Assembly: GCF_013409505.1 (NCBI RefSeq)
Contig: NZ_JACCBN010000001.1
Span: forward strand, 3,472,001 to 3,536,000
Direction of reading: 5' to 3'
Origin: Actinomycetospora corticicola
Lineage (GTDB): Bacteria; Actinomycetota; Actinomycetes; Mycobacteriales; Pseudonocardiaceae
Length of the DNA: 64,000 nt
A program made the translations under genes and the position numbers. Positions 30,838-39,731 of the stretch are shown here, piece by piece (positions within the stretch are counted from its first letter, which is position 1; each line of letters opens with the position of its first letter). Below the pieces are notes generated by a model, which saw only the letters and a list, made by a program, of their open reading frames with translations, did no database searches and had not been told where the DNA came from.

Positions 30838-32352
30838 TCAGCGGGCGCGCATCAGCGCCGCGGCGCGCTCCCCGAGCATCAGGGCGGTGGCCGCCGGACC
30901 GCGGCGTGGCACGACCGGCAGCACCGAGGTGTCGACCACCCGCAGGCCCTCGATCCCGTGCACCCGGAACGCCGGGTCGACCACGGCGGCCGGGTCGTCC
31001 GCGACGCCCGTCGCGGCGCTGCCGCACAGGTGCGAGGAGGTGGTGAGCGAGGCCGCGATCCACGCGTCGAGCTCGGCGTCGGACGCCCCGGGGTGCGCCG
31101 CCGGCGCGAGGCCGCTCGACGTCAGCAGCCGACCTGCGAAGCGCACGACGGCCCGCATCCGGGCGCGGTCGAGCGCGGTGGCCAGGTAGTGGTGCTCGAG
31201 ACGGGGGGACACCGACGGGTCGGCGCCGGACAGCACCGACGTCCCGCGGCTCTCCGGCTGCTGCAGGGCGCACATGAGGTGGCGGGCGCCGCCGGGTGCG
31301 AACGGCCGGCAGAACAGCAGCACCTCGAGGTCGCCGGCCGGGTCGGACGGCAGGGTCGGGTCGAGCGTCGCGGCGTCGAGGTGCACCAGGGCCTGGGTCG
31401 ACACCGCCGCGGGGTGCAGCGGCCCGTCGTCGATGAACCCGAGGAACACCGACGGGTGGTCGCTCCAGCCGTGCCCGACACCGGGGCGGTCGAGGAGGAC
31501 CTCGACCCCCACCGCACGCAGCTCGTCGGCCGGGCCGATCCCGGAGAGCGCGAGCAGCTGGGGCGACTTGACCGCGCCGGCGCAGAGCACCACCTCGGCG
31601 GCCTCGATGCGGTCCCCGTCGACGGTCAGCACGCCGACCGCGCGGGTGCCGTCGAGGAGCACCCGGGCGACCGGGGTGTCGCCGCGGACCGTGAGGTTCT
31701 CCCGGTCGAGCGCCGGCAGCACGTAGGCCATCGCCGCGTTGACCCGCACGCCCCGCACGGCGTTCGCCGGGACGAGCCCGACACCGGGCGGACCACCCGC
31801 GTTCTTGTCGGGCTCCGCCGGGACCCCCAGGGCCCGCGCGCCGCGCACGACGCGCTCGGTCAGCCCGGCGAGCAGCTCCCCGGCGGGCCGCTCCACGGGC
31901 ACGGGCCCGTCGTGACCGTGCTCCGGGCCGTCGAAGTCGTGGTCGTCCTCGCCGCGGACGTAGGCGGCCCGGGCGTCCGCCCAGGTCCAGCCGTACCAGC
32001 CGTCGACGTCGGCCGGCGTCGCGCGGACGTGGTTGGCGCCGTTGATCGCCGAGGACCCGCCCAGCACCCGGCCCCGTGCCGTGGTCGCCCGGCGTCCCGC
32101 GGCGAGCTCCGTGGCGAACGCCCAGTTCAACGCGTGCCCGTCCGCGGCGCCGCCGAGGGAGGCGACGTCACGGACCTCGGCCGGGTACGACCCGGCGTCG
32201 GGATAGGCCGGTCCGGCCTCGAGCAGCAGGACCCGGCGGTGGGGATCCTCGGAGAGCCGCCCGGCCAGCGCGCAGCCGGCCGAGCCGCCCCCGACGATCA
32301 GCGTGTCGACGGAGACGGAGCGCAGCGGAACTCGACCGTCGATGCTGCCCAC
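30838..32352 (-). CDS. GMC-family FAD oxidoreductase
   Basis: 504 residues. The Rossmann FAD motif DTLIVGGGSAGCALAGRLSE and LLLEAGPAYPD are at the N-terminus; ARGRVLGGSSAINGANHVR is GMC signature 1; the C-terminal active-site region holds SSHLCGSAATGVADDPAAVV, VHGIEGLRVVDTSVLPVVP and GPAATALMLGERAA, where the first His corresponds to the catalytic base. The family oxidises primary alcohols such as choline or glucose; the substrate is not evident. Its GTG start lies 4 nt beyond the LCP stop, so the two are likely one transcript. Confidence 0.88.
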   Translation of the reverse strand: MGSIDGRVPLRSVSVDTLIVGGGSAGCALAGRLSEDPHRRVLLLEAGPAYPDAGSYPAEVRDVASLGGAADGHALNWAFATELAAGRRATTARGRVLGGSSAINGANHVRATPADVDGWYGWTWADARAAYVRGEDDHDFDGPEHGHDGPVPVERPAGELLAGLTERVVRGARALGVPAEPDKNAGGPPGVGLVPANAVRGVRVNAAMAYVLPALDRENLTVRGDTPVARVLLDGTRAVGVLTVDGDRIEAAEVVLCAGAVKSPQLLALSGIGPADELRAVGVEVLLDRPGVGHGWSDHPSVFLGFIDDGPLHPAAVSTQALVHLDAATLDPTLPSDPAGDLEVLLFCRPFAPGGARHLMCALQQPESRGTSVLSGADPSVSPRLEHHYLATALDRARMRAVVRFAGRLLTSSGLAPAAHPGASDAELDAWIAASLTTSSHLCGSAATGVADDPAAVVDPAFRVHGIEGLRVVDTSVLPVVPRRGPAATALMLGERAAALMRAR

Positions 32353-32356
32353 CGAC

Positions 32357-33427
32357 TCATCGTGGGGTGTCGGAGAGCCGCTCGCTCGGTCGCGCGGCCG
32401 CCCACGGGCCGACCTGGTCGTTGTTCACCGCGAACCAGAGGTCGTCGCCCGCCTGCCGGTCGAGGTAGACCACCGACTGGGAGCCCTCCATGCCCGTGCC
32501 GGTGGTCGGCACGGTGAGGAACTCGATGTTCGAGGCCCGCAGGTCGCGGAGCCCGAACACCAGCTCGGCGAGCCCGGTGTTGGTCAGCGAGTCGTCGACG
32601 CCGACGTGCTGGGTCACCGAGTTCACGAGGTCGTAGGCCCGGGTGGGGCTCGAGAGCGTGCCGGCCGAGAGCGACTGCGAGACCAGCGCGCGCAGGGCGT
32701 TCTGCTGCCGGCGCACGCGGTCGAAGTCGCCGCCCGGCAGTTCCTTGCGCTGCCGGACGTAGGCCAGGGCCTGGGCCCCGTTCAGATGCTGCCGCCCGGC
32801 GGGCACGGTGATCCCGCCGAAGTCGGTGGTCTGCCCGACGTTGACGTCGATGCCGCCGGCGGCGTCGGTCATCTGCTGGAACCCGGCGAAGTCGATGACC
32901 GCGAAGTGGTCGATGCGCACGCGGGTCAGCTGCTCGATCGTCCGGATCATCAACGGCGGACCGCCGAACGAGTAGGCCGCGTTGACCTTGTTCATGCCGT
33001 ACCCGGGGACGTCCACCCAGGAGTCGCGGGGGATGGAGACGACGCTCGCGCTCTTCCCGTCGTCCGCGACCGTCGCCACCATGATCACGTCGCTGCGCTG
33101 GGCGCCGAAGACGAAGTCGGGGGCGGTCGCGTCGCGGCCGGTGGTGGGATCCGAGGAGCGGGAGTCGGTCCCGACCAGCAGGAACGTCTGGCCCCCCTTG
33201 CCGGCGGGCCGCGACGAGGGGTCGATGCCGGCGAAGACCGAGGGGTAGCGACCCACCTGGTCGCCGAGCTGGTTCGTGAGCAGCACGACGCCGGCGACGG
33301 CGAGCAGGACGAGGATCAGTACCCCGATGAGGACGTAGACCAGGGCCCGCAGCCCGCGCCGGCGGCGCGTCCCCGGGTCCTCCGGCGGGTCCCCGCCCCC
33401 GGAACGGAGCAGTGCATCGACGCTCAT
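32357..33427 (-). CDS. LCP (LytR-CpsA-Psr) family cell-wall ligase
   Basis: 356 residues. A cytoplasmic N-terminus with RRRRGLR precedes one membrane helix (LVYVLIGVLILVLLAVAGVV), then the extracellular LCP domain: FLLVGTDSRSSDPTTG, RSDVIMVATVADDGKSASVV, SIPRDSWVDVPGYGMNKVNA, GGIDVNV, LNGAQALAYVRQRKELPGGD and FDRVRRQQ. LCP enzymes attach glycopolymers (arabinogalactan, teichoic-acid-like) to peptidoglycan. ATG 33427 follows GAGG at 6 nt. The 223 nt upstream carry no gene I can support. Confidence 0.9.
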   Translation of the reverse strand: MSVDALLRSGGGDPPEDPGTRRRRGLRALVYVLIGVLILVLLAVAGVVLLTNQLGDQVGRYPSVFAGIDPSSRPAGKGGQTFLLVGTDSRSSDPTTGRDATAPDFVFGAQRSDVIMVATVADDGKSASVVSIPRDSWVDVPGYGMNKVNAAYSFGGPPLMIRTIEQLTRVRIDHFAVIDFAGFQQMTDAAGGIDVNVGQTTDFGGITVPAGRQHLNGAQALAYVRQRKELPGGDFDRVRRQQNALRALVSQSLSAGTLSSPTRAYDLVNSVTQHVGVDDSLTNTGLAELVFGLRDLRASNIEFLTVPTTGTGMEGSQSVVYLDRQAGDDLWFAVNNDQVGPWAAARPSERLSDTPR

Positions 33428-33650
33428 GTCATCCCTCGTGTCCTCGTCCCCCGACCGGTCCGGCAGCACCGGGGCCGTGTGAACCCTGTCGGGCGCCCGG
33501 CGGTCGGCGTTACCCCACCTGCCTCATTCGGACCAGTGCGGCTCGTACGCAGCGTGGCCGTCACCCGGTCGGGGACATTCGTCGACGTCGGTCGACCGTC
33601 GGCCGCCGACGTCGTCGTCCGCACCGCCCCGAGCCCGTAGCGTGCGGGCC

Positions 33651-33824
33651 GTGAGCGCACCCGAGCGGCCCGACCTCCCGGACCTCGACGTGCTGTCGCG
33701 GGTGCTCGACGGCCTGCGGTCCCTGCCGGAGCAGACCCGCCGTCGGGCCGAGGGGACTCCCGGTCGGCCCGTCGACGACGGGCCGTCCGACGCGACCGCG
33801 GTCCCGCTCCCCCGCCGCCGCTGA
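33651..33824 (+). CDS. Very small hypothetical protein
   Basis: 57 residues: an acidic N-terminal helix (DLPDLDVLSRVLDGLRSLPE) and a polar Arg/Asp tail ending PLPRRR. GTG 33651 is used; GTG 33642 is in the same frame, and neither has a ribosome site. No relative recognised. The helix has a periodic Leu pattern, which favours a real peptide, but the evidence is thin. Confidence 0.35.
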   Translation: MSAPERPDLPDLDVLSRVLDGLRSLPEQTRRRAEGTPGRPVDDGPSDATAVPLPRRR

Positions 33825-33903
33825 TCCCGACGGGGCGACCGGAGCCCGCCTGGCGCCCGACCGTCCCCGCGGGGACAGTGGGACCCGGTGAGAGGAGGGC
33901 GAG

Positions 33904-34263
33904 ATGACCGTCCCCGACCCGTCCCGCCCGACGTCGGGCATGGACCCGATGCCGGCCCGCCGACCACGGCCCCCGTTCCCGGGTGACCTGCCGCCGTACG
34001 AGCTGCCGGACGACATCCCCGACCCCACGGCCCCCGGCCGCCCGGACGACCCGGCCCGGCGTCGGGAGCGGGCGTTCGTCGCGGTGGGCACGGACGACCG
34101 CCGCCGCCACGTCGTCGACGTGACCCTCGGCGAGGCGGGCGACCCGACGGGGCTGCGGGCGCGCTGCGGCGCACCGGTCGAACAGGTGGTGCCGGGGCTG
34201 AGCGCGGATCAGGCGGACTGCCCCGAGTGCCGGCTCACGGCTTCGGTGCCTTCGCCGTACTGA
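33904..34263 (+). CDS. Hypothetical protein with Cys/His metal-type motif
   Basis: 119 residues. A Pro-rich N-terminus precedes a compact C-terminus HHVVD-like (RRHVVDVTLGEAGDPTG) with ARCGAP and ADQADCPECR, a pattern seen in small actinobacterial zinc-ribbon-like proteins. ATG 33904 follows GAGGGCGAG. It overlaps the convergent channel gene by 29 nt. No function is known. Confidence 0.6.
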   Translation: MTVPDPSRPTSGMDPMPARRPRPPFPGDLPPYELPDDIPDPTAPGRPDDPARRRERAFVAVGTDDRRRHVVDVTLGEAGDPTGLRARCGAPVEQVVPGLSADQADCPECRLTASVPSPY

Positions 34264-35317
34264 CCCGCTTCACGAACAGCAGGCGGTCGCCCCGCTCGAG
34301 GGCGTCCACGTCGGGCGAGTCGATCTGGTGGACCTCGTCCCCGCGCACGACGCCGAGCACGATGTCGCGCAGGTGCCGGGGCGAGCCGCCGACCTCGGAC
34401 GGTTCGACGTCGCGCTCGGAGAGGCTCATCCCGGCGTCCGGGGTGAGGAGGTCCTCGACGACCGCGACGACGTTCGGGCTCGTCGTGGCGACCCCGAGCA
34501 GGCGGCCGGCCGTCTCGGCGGACACCACCACCGAGTCGGCGCCGGACTGCCGCAGCAGGTGGACGTTCTCCGTCTCCCGGACGGCGGCGGTGATGACGAT
34601 GCGCGGGGCGAGCTCGCGGGCGGTGAGCGTGACGAGGACCGCGGTGTCGTCGCGGTTGGTGGCGACGATCAGCGAGGCGGCGTGCGGGAGCCCCGCGGTC
34701 CGCAGCACCGAGGACTGGGTGGCGTCCCCGCGCACCGTGACCAGCCCCATCGCCGACGCGGCGTCGAGGCGGCCCCGGTCGGTGTCCACGACCACGATCC
34801 GCTCGGGACGGGCGTCGTCGCCGAGCAGCGTGTCGACCGCCGCCTTGCCCTTGGTGCCGAAACCGACGACGACGACGTGGTCGCGCACGCGGGACCTCCA
34901 ACGACGGATGCGGAACGCCTGGCGGGAGCGCTCGGTGAGCAGCTCCACGGTGGTGCCGACCAGGACGATGAGGAACAGGACGCGCAGCGGCGTGATCGCG
35001 AGGATCGTCCACAGCCGCGCGGTGTCGGTCACCGGGGCGATGTCGCCGTAGCCGGTGGTCGAGAGCGAGACCGTCGCGTAGTAGAAGGCGTCGATCAGGC
35101 CGATGGGGCCGTCGGTGTTGTTGTCGACGTAGCCGTCGCGCTGCAGGTAGACGATGAGGGCGGCCGCCGCGAGCGCGCCGACGGCGAGCGCGAGGCGCCG
35201 GACGAGCGCGACGAGCGGGCCGACGCCGCGGTCGGGCATGACCACCACGACGGCCGTGCCGCCGTCCCGGGCGGCCGGGCCCCGCCGCACCGTCCGGGCG
35301 CCCTGGCTCCGATCCAC
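34235..35317 (-). CDS. Potassium channel with RCK (TrkA-N/TrkA-C) domain
   Basis: 360 residues. Two membrane helices (LALAVGALAAAALIVYLQ and LWTILAITPLRVLFLIVLVG) flank a pore loop with selectivity filter STTGYGD. A cytoplasmic RCK domain follows: DHVVVVGFGTKGKAAVDTLL is the nucleotide-binding Rossmann motif, VVVDTDRGRLDAA and TVRGDATQSSVLRTAG its continuation; TrkA-C ends the protein. This is an MthK/Kch-type K+ channel gated by ligands. TACGCT lies exactly 6 nt before GTG 35317. It overlaps the convergent small gene by 29 nt. Confidence 0.92.
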   Translation of the reverse strand: MDRSQGARTVRRGPAARDGGTAVVVVMPDRGVGPLVALVRRLALAVGALAAAALIVYLQRDGYVDNNTDGPIGLIDAFYYATVSLSTTGYGDIAPVTDTARLWTILAITPLRVLFLIVLVGTTVELLTERSRQAFRIRRWRSRVRDHVVVVGFGTKGKAAVDTLLGDDARPERIVVVDTDRGRLDAASAMGLVTVRGDATQSSVLRTAGLPHAASLIVATNRDDTAVLVTLTARELAPRIVITAAVRETENVHLLRQSGADSVVVSAETAGRLLGVATTSPNVVAVVEDLLTPDAGMSLSERDVEPSEVGGSPRHLRDIVLGVVRGDEVHQIDSPDVDALERGDRLLFVKRVSTAKAPKP

Positions 35318-35323
35318 GCGCGC

Positions 35324-35329
35324 AGCGTA
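35324..35329 (-). promoter_or_regulatory. -10 hexamer TACGCT for the K+ channel gene
   Basis: TACGCT ends exactly 6 nt before GTG 35317; no ribosome site is present. The remaining ~190 nt to the next gene hold only a short palindrome (GTCAC-TCCTG-GTGAC near 35420). Confidence 0.4.
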
Positions 35330-35516
35330 GTCACGGTCATGGTGATCGACGATCCGACCGTCCCGCTACCACGATCGAGTGAATCGGGCCCGAGTCCTGT
35401 CAGGAACCCTGCCGGTCCGGGTCACTCCTGGTGACGAGGCCAGGAAAGGAACTCTTCCGAGTTGCGGAGAGTCAGCCATCCAGTCACTGGCCGTAGCACA
35501 GAAGGAGCTGGACGTG

Positions 35517-35828
35517 ATGGGCGACCGGTTCGCCAGCCACCCCTGCACCGACCTCGAGCGATCGCTGCGCCCGGCCGGTGGGGAGGAGACCGCCGCGGGG
35601 GCCGAGGGGCCCGACTGGATCGAGGCGCTCGCCGCCCTCGACGACTGCGACGGGTACGTGGTGCTCGTGATCGACCCGCAGACCGCCGAGGTCGACGCGC
35701 ACGGTCCCTACGGCGGGCCGGACGCCGCCGTGGCCGCGGACTCCCTGCGGTCCTCGCTCGACGCCGAGGGACTCCGCGACGTCGTGGTCCGGATCGTGCG
35801 GCTCCACCTACCCGGCCGCGCCGCCTGA
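35517..35828 (+). CDS. Small hypothetical protein
   Basis: 103 residues, acidic, without membrane segment. Strands VVLVIDPQTAEVDAHGPYGG and a helix DAAVAADSLRSSLDAEGLRD suggest a compact alpha/beta domain; the ending VVVRIVRLHLP is a strand. AAGGAG at 35502-35507 serves either GTG 35514 or ATG 35517. Family not recognised. Confidence 0.6.
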   Translation: MGDRFASHPCTDLERSLRPAGGEETAAGAEGPDWIEALAALDDCDGYVVLVIDPQTAEVDAHGPYGGPDAAVAADSLRSSLDAEGLRDVVVRIVRLHLPGRAA

Positions 35829-35919
35829 TCGGGGCACGACACGCCGCGCGTCCGGGTGAGACACCCGGTCCCGCGCCGCCGGGCGAAACGTTCCGGGCCC
35901 CGCCGACGACGTGCGGGGC

Positions 35920-36078
35920 ATGGTTGGTGACCACGACTCCTTCCGGCTCCCGGTCCAGGTGGGCCGGGACACCGCGGGCGAGCAGCGGCTGGAGGCCGCC
36001 GCCCGCGTCCGCCACCTCGTCGCCGCGCTCGTGCCGACGCCGCGTCCGACGCCGATGGATCTCCCCCGCGCGCGGTAA
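35920..36078 (+). CDS. Very small hypothetical protein
   Basis: 52 residues: MVGDHDSFRLPVQVGRDTAG, then an Ala-rich helix (EQRLEAAARVRHLVAALVP) and a Pro-rich end stopping at TAA 36076. No clear ribosome site. It lies in the otherwise empty stretch between two plus-strand genes and keeps G/C in third positions, which favours coding, but conservation is unknown. Confidence 0.35.
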   Translation: MVGDHDSFRLPVQVGRDTAGEQRLEAAARVRHLVAALVPTPRPTPMDLPRAR

Positions 36079-36252
36079 CCCCGGTCGGGCTCCTCGCCCC
36101 GGTGAGATCGCCCATGTCGACCGACCGGCGGAACTCGCCCGGCCACGCCGCCGCGAGGCTTCCCCGCCGCCCCGAAGCCCGGTAGAACACCGATTCGTCG
36201 ACGACCCGTGTGGGTGTCGACCTCGGCGGACGACGGGCGGAGGCCGGCTGCG

Positions 36253-38076
36253 ATGACCACGACGGGACGGTGGCGCGTGCGGTCGGATCCGCGCGCCGGC
36301 CGACCCGACGGTCCCGACGCCGGGTCGCTCCCCCGCCTGCGCGAGCTCGACCTCCGCGACCTGGGGGTGCACGACCCCGTCCCCGTCCCGCCCGTCGAGC
36401 GGGACGCCGACCACCGCATCGAGGCCGCGGTCGGCGGGGACGACCCCGTCGTCGTGGTGGCCGCCCCGCGGCTCTCCGGGGGCACGCTCGCCCTCGCCCG
36501 GGCCGCGCGACTGCTCCTGTCCGACCACCACGTCGTGCGCCCCGACCCGGCGGCGCTCGGCGGGTCCGCCCCGCTGTCCGGGCCCGCCGACCCGGCACTC
36601 GTCGACGCGTTGCGCCGCCGTCCCGCCGACGGCCTGGTGATCTGGCTCGACGGGATCGGCCCGGCCCTGCTGGCCGCCCTGCTCGTCGCGCGCCCCCCGG
36701 AGGGCGCACGGGTGTTCGCCACCGTCGACGAGGCCCTGCTCCACCCCGACGTCACGCGGGTCGCGCCCGGACCCGGCGTCACGCTGATCCGGCTCGGCCC
36801 GGAGCTCAGCCGCGCGGAGGCCGCCCGGGCGGGGACCCGGTCGCTCGGCGGTGCCGTCGACCTCGCGCCCGCGCGCGCCCTGCTGCTCGGCCGCCCCGGC
36901 CCCGCCGGCCGCCTCGCCCGGCCGTCCCGCCGGGCCTCCCGCCCGTCCCTCGCCCCGGCGCGCGCCGCCGTGCTGCGGGCGGCCGTCGACTGGGCCCGGC
37001 TCGGCGTGCCGCACGCCCTCCCGACGCCGCTGCTCGCCCGGCTCGCCCTCGCCTACGCCCGCGAGATGCCCGACGACCCGCCGGCCGTGGACGACCTGAC
37101 CCGCGCCGTCGAGGACCTGGTCGGCACGTCGTCGGGCGGCCGCGGCGTCACCCGGCCGCTGCGCCGCCTGCGGCTGCCGGACGGGGTGCACCACGTCCCC
37201 GACCCACTGCTCACCGTGGCCGCCGATCGCCTCGGGCGGGACGGCTGGACCCCTCCGGAGCGCCTGGGCGAGGTCGTCGGCGATTTGCTCGGTACGGCGG
37301 CGGACCGCGCGGACCGCCGCACGGTCGGGGTCCTCGCCGTCGTCCGGGGCTTCGACGACCTCGCCGCCGCCCTGCTGCGACCGCCCCCGACCCCGGACGG
37401 GCCGACCGACCTGGCCCCGACCGAGGACTACCGGCTCGGGGTCTCGTCCCTGCAGGCCGGACGCGCCGCCGAGGCACGACGCTGGTTCGCGGCCGTGCTC
37501 ACCGCCACTCCCGACGACGGGTCGTGGCGCGAGCTGCGGGCGCGCGCCGCCTTCTGGCTGGGCCTCGACCGCGACGCCGACCCGGCGGACCGCCGGGGAC
37601 ACCTGGAGCTCGTGGTGCGCGACGGGCCGCCCCGGGACGCCTCCGACGCGGCCCTGCTGCTCGCGGGCCTGGAGCGCGACGCCGGCCGGTTCGACGCGCA
37701 GCGCGGGTGCCTGCGCGCGGCGGTCACCGCCGCCCGGGCGGCCGCCGACGCCGGCCGCGAGGCCGAGGCCACGCTCGATCTCGCCCACCTCGACCGCCGC
37801 AGCGGGCGGGCCGACGACGCGCGCACCGGCTACGACCGGGTCCTCACGCTGGTGGGGCCGGACGAACCCGCGGGGCTGGCCGCCGGTCGGGCGCTGGCCG
37901 AGCTGGACGACGCGGAGCCCGAGGACGGACCGGAGGCCTTCGTCCCCGCGCCGCTGCCCGAGCAGCGCGGGGGCCCCACGGGGCCGCCGCTGCCCCGCAG
38001 CGGCGCCGGCCCGTCCACCCCCGGCGGCTCCGAGGACCGGCCGACGGTGCCCCCGCCGGCGCGTCCCCTCCCCTGA
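36253..38076 (+). CDS. TPR protein with degenerate P-loop NTPase-like domain
   Basis: 607 residues. LRDLGVHDPVPVPPVERDAD followed by a hydrophobic strand resembles the start of actinobacterial STAND-like TPR proteins, in which a P-loop comes next. Here the P-loop position reads APRLSGGT (about residues 71-78) and lacks the Lys; LVIWLDGIG is a Walker-B-like strand. Residues ~395-580 are TPR-type helices (LGVSSLQAGRAAEARRWFAA, ARAAFWLGLDRDADPADRRG, ATLDLAHLDRRSGRADDART). The tail is Pro-rich. ATG 36253 follows a GGAGG. Likely a scaffold or signalling protein without ATPase activity. Confidence 0.65.
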   Translation: MTTTGRWRVRSDPRAGRPDGPDAGSLPRLRELDLRDLGVHDPVPVPPVERDADHRIEAAVGGDDPVVVVAAPRLSGGTLALARAARLLLSDHHVVRPDPAALGGSAPLSGPADPALVDALRRRPADGLVIWLDGIGPALLAALLVARPPEGARVFATVDEALLHPDVTRVAPGPGVTLIRLGPELSRAEAARAGTRSLGGAVDLAPARALLLGRPGPAGRLARPSRRASRPSLAPARAAVLRAAVDWARLGVPHALPTPLLARLALAYAREMPDDPPAVDDLTRAVEDLVGTSSGGRGVTRPLRRLRLPDGVHHVPDPLLTVAADRLGRDGWTPPERLGEVVGDLLGTAADRADRRTVGVLAVVRGFDDLAAALLRPPPTPDGPTDLAPTEDYRLGVSSLQAGRAAEARRWFAAVLTATPDDGSWRELRARAAFWLGLDRDADPADRRGHLELVVRDGPPRDASDAALLLAGLERDAGRFDAQRGCLRAAVTAARAAADAGREAEATLDLAHLDRRSGRADDARTGYDRVLTLVGPDEPAGLAAGRALAELDDAEPEDGPEAFVPAPLPEQRGGPTGPPLPRSGAGPSTPGGSEDRPTVPPPARPLP

Positions 38077-38095
38077 CGTCCCGCAGCGGACGACC

Positions 38096-38131
38096 GGGCC
38101 GTCCGTCACGGACGATCGTGACGAACGGCCC
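38096..38131. terminator. Bidirectional terminator hairpin with GAACGGCCC motif
   Basis: Arms GGGCCGTCCGTCAC and GTGACGAACGGCCC pair over 14 bp with one mismatch and an 8-nt loop. It sits 20 nt past the TPR gene stop and 25 nt beyond the stop of the convergent gene at 38156. It shares GAACGGC with the hairpins at 13.9 and 61.7 kb, but its loop differs. Confidence 0.65.
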
Positions 38132-38155
38132 GTCCGAACGGCGTGGGCGGTGTCC

Positions 38156-38689
38156 TCAGGCGGTCCGGATCACCGGGGCGACGACCGCGGGCGCCGTCCG
38201 CGGCGCGGGCACCACGGCGAGGCCGGCGACACCGGGCAGGGCCGGCAGCGGGGCGAAGACCGAGCCGCCGAACAGTCCCTGGCCGGTCCCGGCCGTGGCG
38301 AGCAGCGTGTCCTGGGTGTGCCGCGGCAGCGCGCTGACGTCCGCGCCGTCCGCCGCCATCTCGTCGAGCACGCGCTGCGGCCAGGACCGCGCGGAGCCGC
38401 CGCGGACCGGGACCCCGCCGCGGTCGCCGAGGCACCGGGCGCGCAGCGCGGTGAAGGCGTCGGCGGAGAGCGTCGCGCGGGCGGTGTCGAGGAAGGCCGA
38501 CCCGAGGTGGTCGTGCAGGACGGCCACGTTGTGCGCGGTGGCCGGGAAGCCCGCCCGGGCGAGCAGCGTGGGCGCGTAGCCCGGCGAGAGCCGCGGCGCG
38601 AGCTGCTCGACGCCCGCCCCGGCCCGCAGCACCACCGCGAACCCGACCAGCACGACGACGGCGACGACACCGACTGCGACGATTCCCAT
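38156..38689 (-). CDS. Single-pass membrane protein, unknown
   Basis: 177 residues. The N-terminal helix GIVAVGVVAVVVLVGFAVVL is a signal anchor, leaving ~150 residues probably outside. That part (LSPGYAPTLLARAGFPATAH, AVLHDHLGSAFLDTARATLS) is helical and has one Cys. Start ATG 38689 follows AGGGGG. Not recognised. The 312-nt gap to the divergent 39002 gene holds a GC-palindrome GATCGCGATCGC near 38772 and no gene I can support. Confidence 0.6.
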   Translation of the reverse strand: MGIVAVGVVAVVVLVGFAVVLRAGAGVEQLAPRLSPGYAPTLLARAGFPATAHNVAVLHDHLGSAFLDTARATLSADAFTALRARCLGDRGGVPVRGGSARSWPQRVLDEMAADGADVSALPRHTQDTLLATAGTGQGLFGGSVFAPLPALPGVAGLAVVPAPRTAPAVVAPVIRTA

Positions 38690-39001
38690 GACCTACCCCC
38701 TCGGCCGACCGGTCTCCCCCGGCACCGCCACTCCCTGTGACGGAAGCTTCGTCGCTCGAGACCGTGTCGTTACGAGATCGCGATCGCAATCGCCCGTTCG
38801 GCGCACCACGTCACCCCAGCTCGAGGGATCTCCGCGGCGTCGCCGTGATCTGATCGTGATGCGACGCGCCGCAACCCCACTCGCTCTCACTCGATCGGGC
38901 TAGTGAAGTGCGTGTGTGAACCCTTATCTTGTTCCCCACACCGGACGTGGCCCCAGCGCGATCCCGGCCGACCGACGCTCCCCCCAGCCGAGGAGTCCCC
39001 G

Positions 39002-39205
39002 ATGTCCTTCGCCAGCAACGCGCTCCTCGCGGCCGGCTCGTCCGTCGCCGCCTGGCTGACCGCGCCCCTCGTGAGCGCCGCGGTCCACGGCACCACCGAC
39101 CAGCGGACGCTGGCCTCGTGGAAGGACGAGACCGGCCCGATCCCGCTGCCGCGCCTCGACGACCACCGCGACGGCGGGTTCGACGCCGCCGCGCGGCACG
39201 CCTGA
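39002..39205 (+). CDS. Small membrane-anchored protein, paralogue of 43174 gene
   Basis: 67 residues. An N-terminal hydrophobic segment (SNALLAAGSSVAAWLTAPLV) precedes a polar tail GTTDQRTLASWKDETGPIPL. Its pattern AWLTAPLV-GTTDQ-KDET matches AWLAVPMV-GTLDEQ-RGET in the gene at 43174, so the two look like paralogues. ATG 39002 has GAGGAG about 8 nt upstream. Function unknown. The 180 nt that follow are empty. Confidence 0.6.
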   Translation: MSFASNALLAAGSSVAAWLTAPLVSAAVHGTTDQRTLASWKDETGPIPLPRLDDHRDGGFDAAARHA

Positions 39206-39385
39206 CCGGAGCGCCCTCACCCGTCCGCACGCCGCCACCCACCCGGGTCGTCCCGGGCGAGCGACGAGCGTGACCGAAGGTGACACCGAACGGCGGAACC
39301 AGCTCGGCCGGGTCACGGGCGATATCTGGAGTGAGCCTCGTGAGGCCCTCCCCGCCGGTCCCCGACCCCAGGACGTGATCGCTCT

Positions 39386-39700
39386 ATGTCCCGCCACAGC
39401 GGTCGTCACCACCACGCCACCCTGCAGCGCGAGCGCGACGAGTCGCGGCTCCGCCGGGAACGGGTCGAGCGCGCCCACCGGCGCGCCGAGCAGGTCGGCG
39501 CCACCACCCCGGTCGAGGGCACGCCGGCGCAGCGCAGCGGCGCGCCCACGAAGGTCGTCATCGACAACGCCGTCGCCCGGCGCGACCCGCAGACGCGGCC
39601 GTTCCCGGCCGCGCCGGGCCTGCCCGACGCCCGCCGGTCGCCCTCCGCACCGTTGCCGGCCCACCGTCGTCGTCCCGAGGCGGTCCTCGGCGCCCGGTGA
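39386..39700 (+). CDS. Small basic hypothetical protein
   Basis: 104 residues, strongly Arg/His-rich N-terminus (SRHSGRHHHATLQRERDESR), helical middle and a Pro-rich end (APGLPDARRSPSAPLPAHRR). No membrane segment; could bind nucleic acid by charge. ATG 39386 lacks a clear ribosome site. Not recognised. Confidence 0.45.
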   Translation: MSRHSGRHHHATLQRERDESRLRRERVERAHRRAEQVGATTPVEGTPAQRSGAPTKVVIDNAVARRDPQTRPFPAAPGLPDARRSPSAPLPAHRRRPEAVLGAR

Positions 39701-39731
39701 TCCCGGTCGTCCCGGCGGGTAGTCCAGGGCG

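Noticed and set aside
30838..32352. Assignment of the GMC oxidoreductase to the mycofactocin system
   Set aside because: No mft genes are nearby and the motifs do not separate it from other GMC enzymes.
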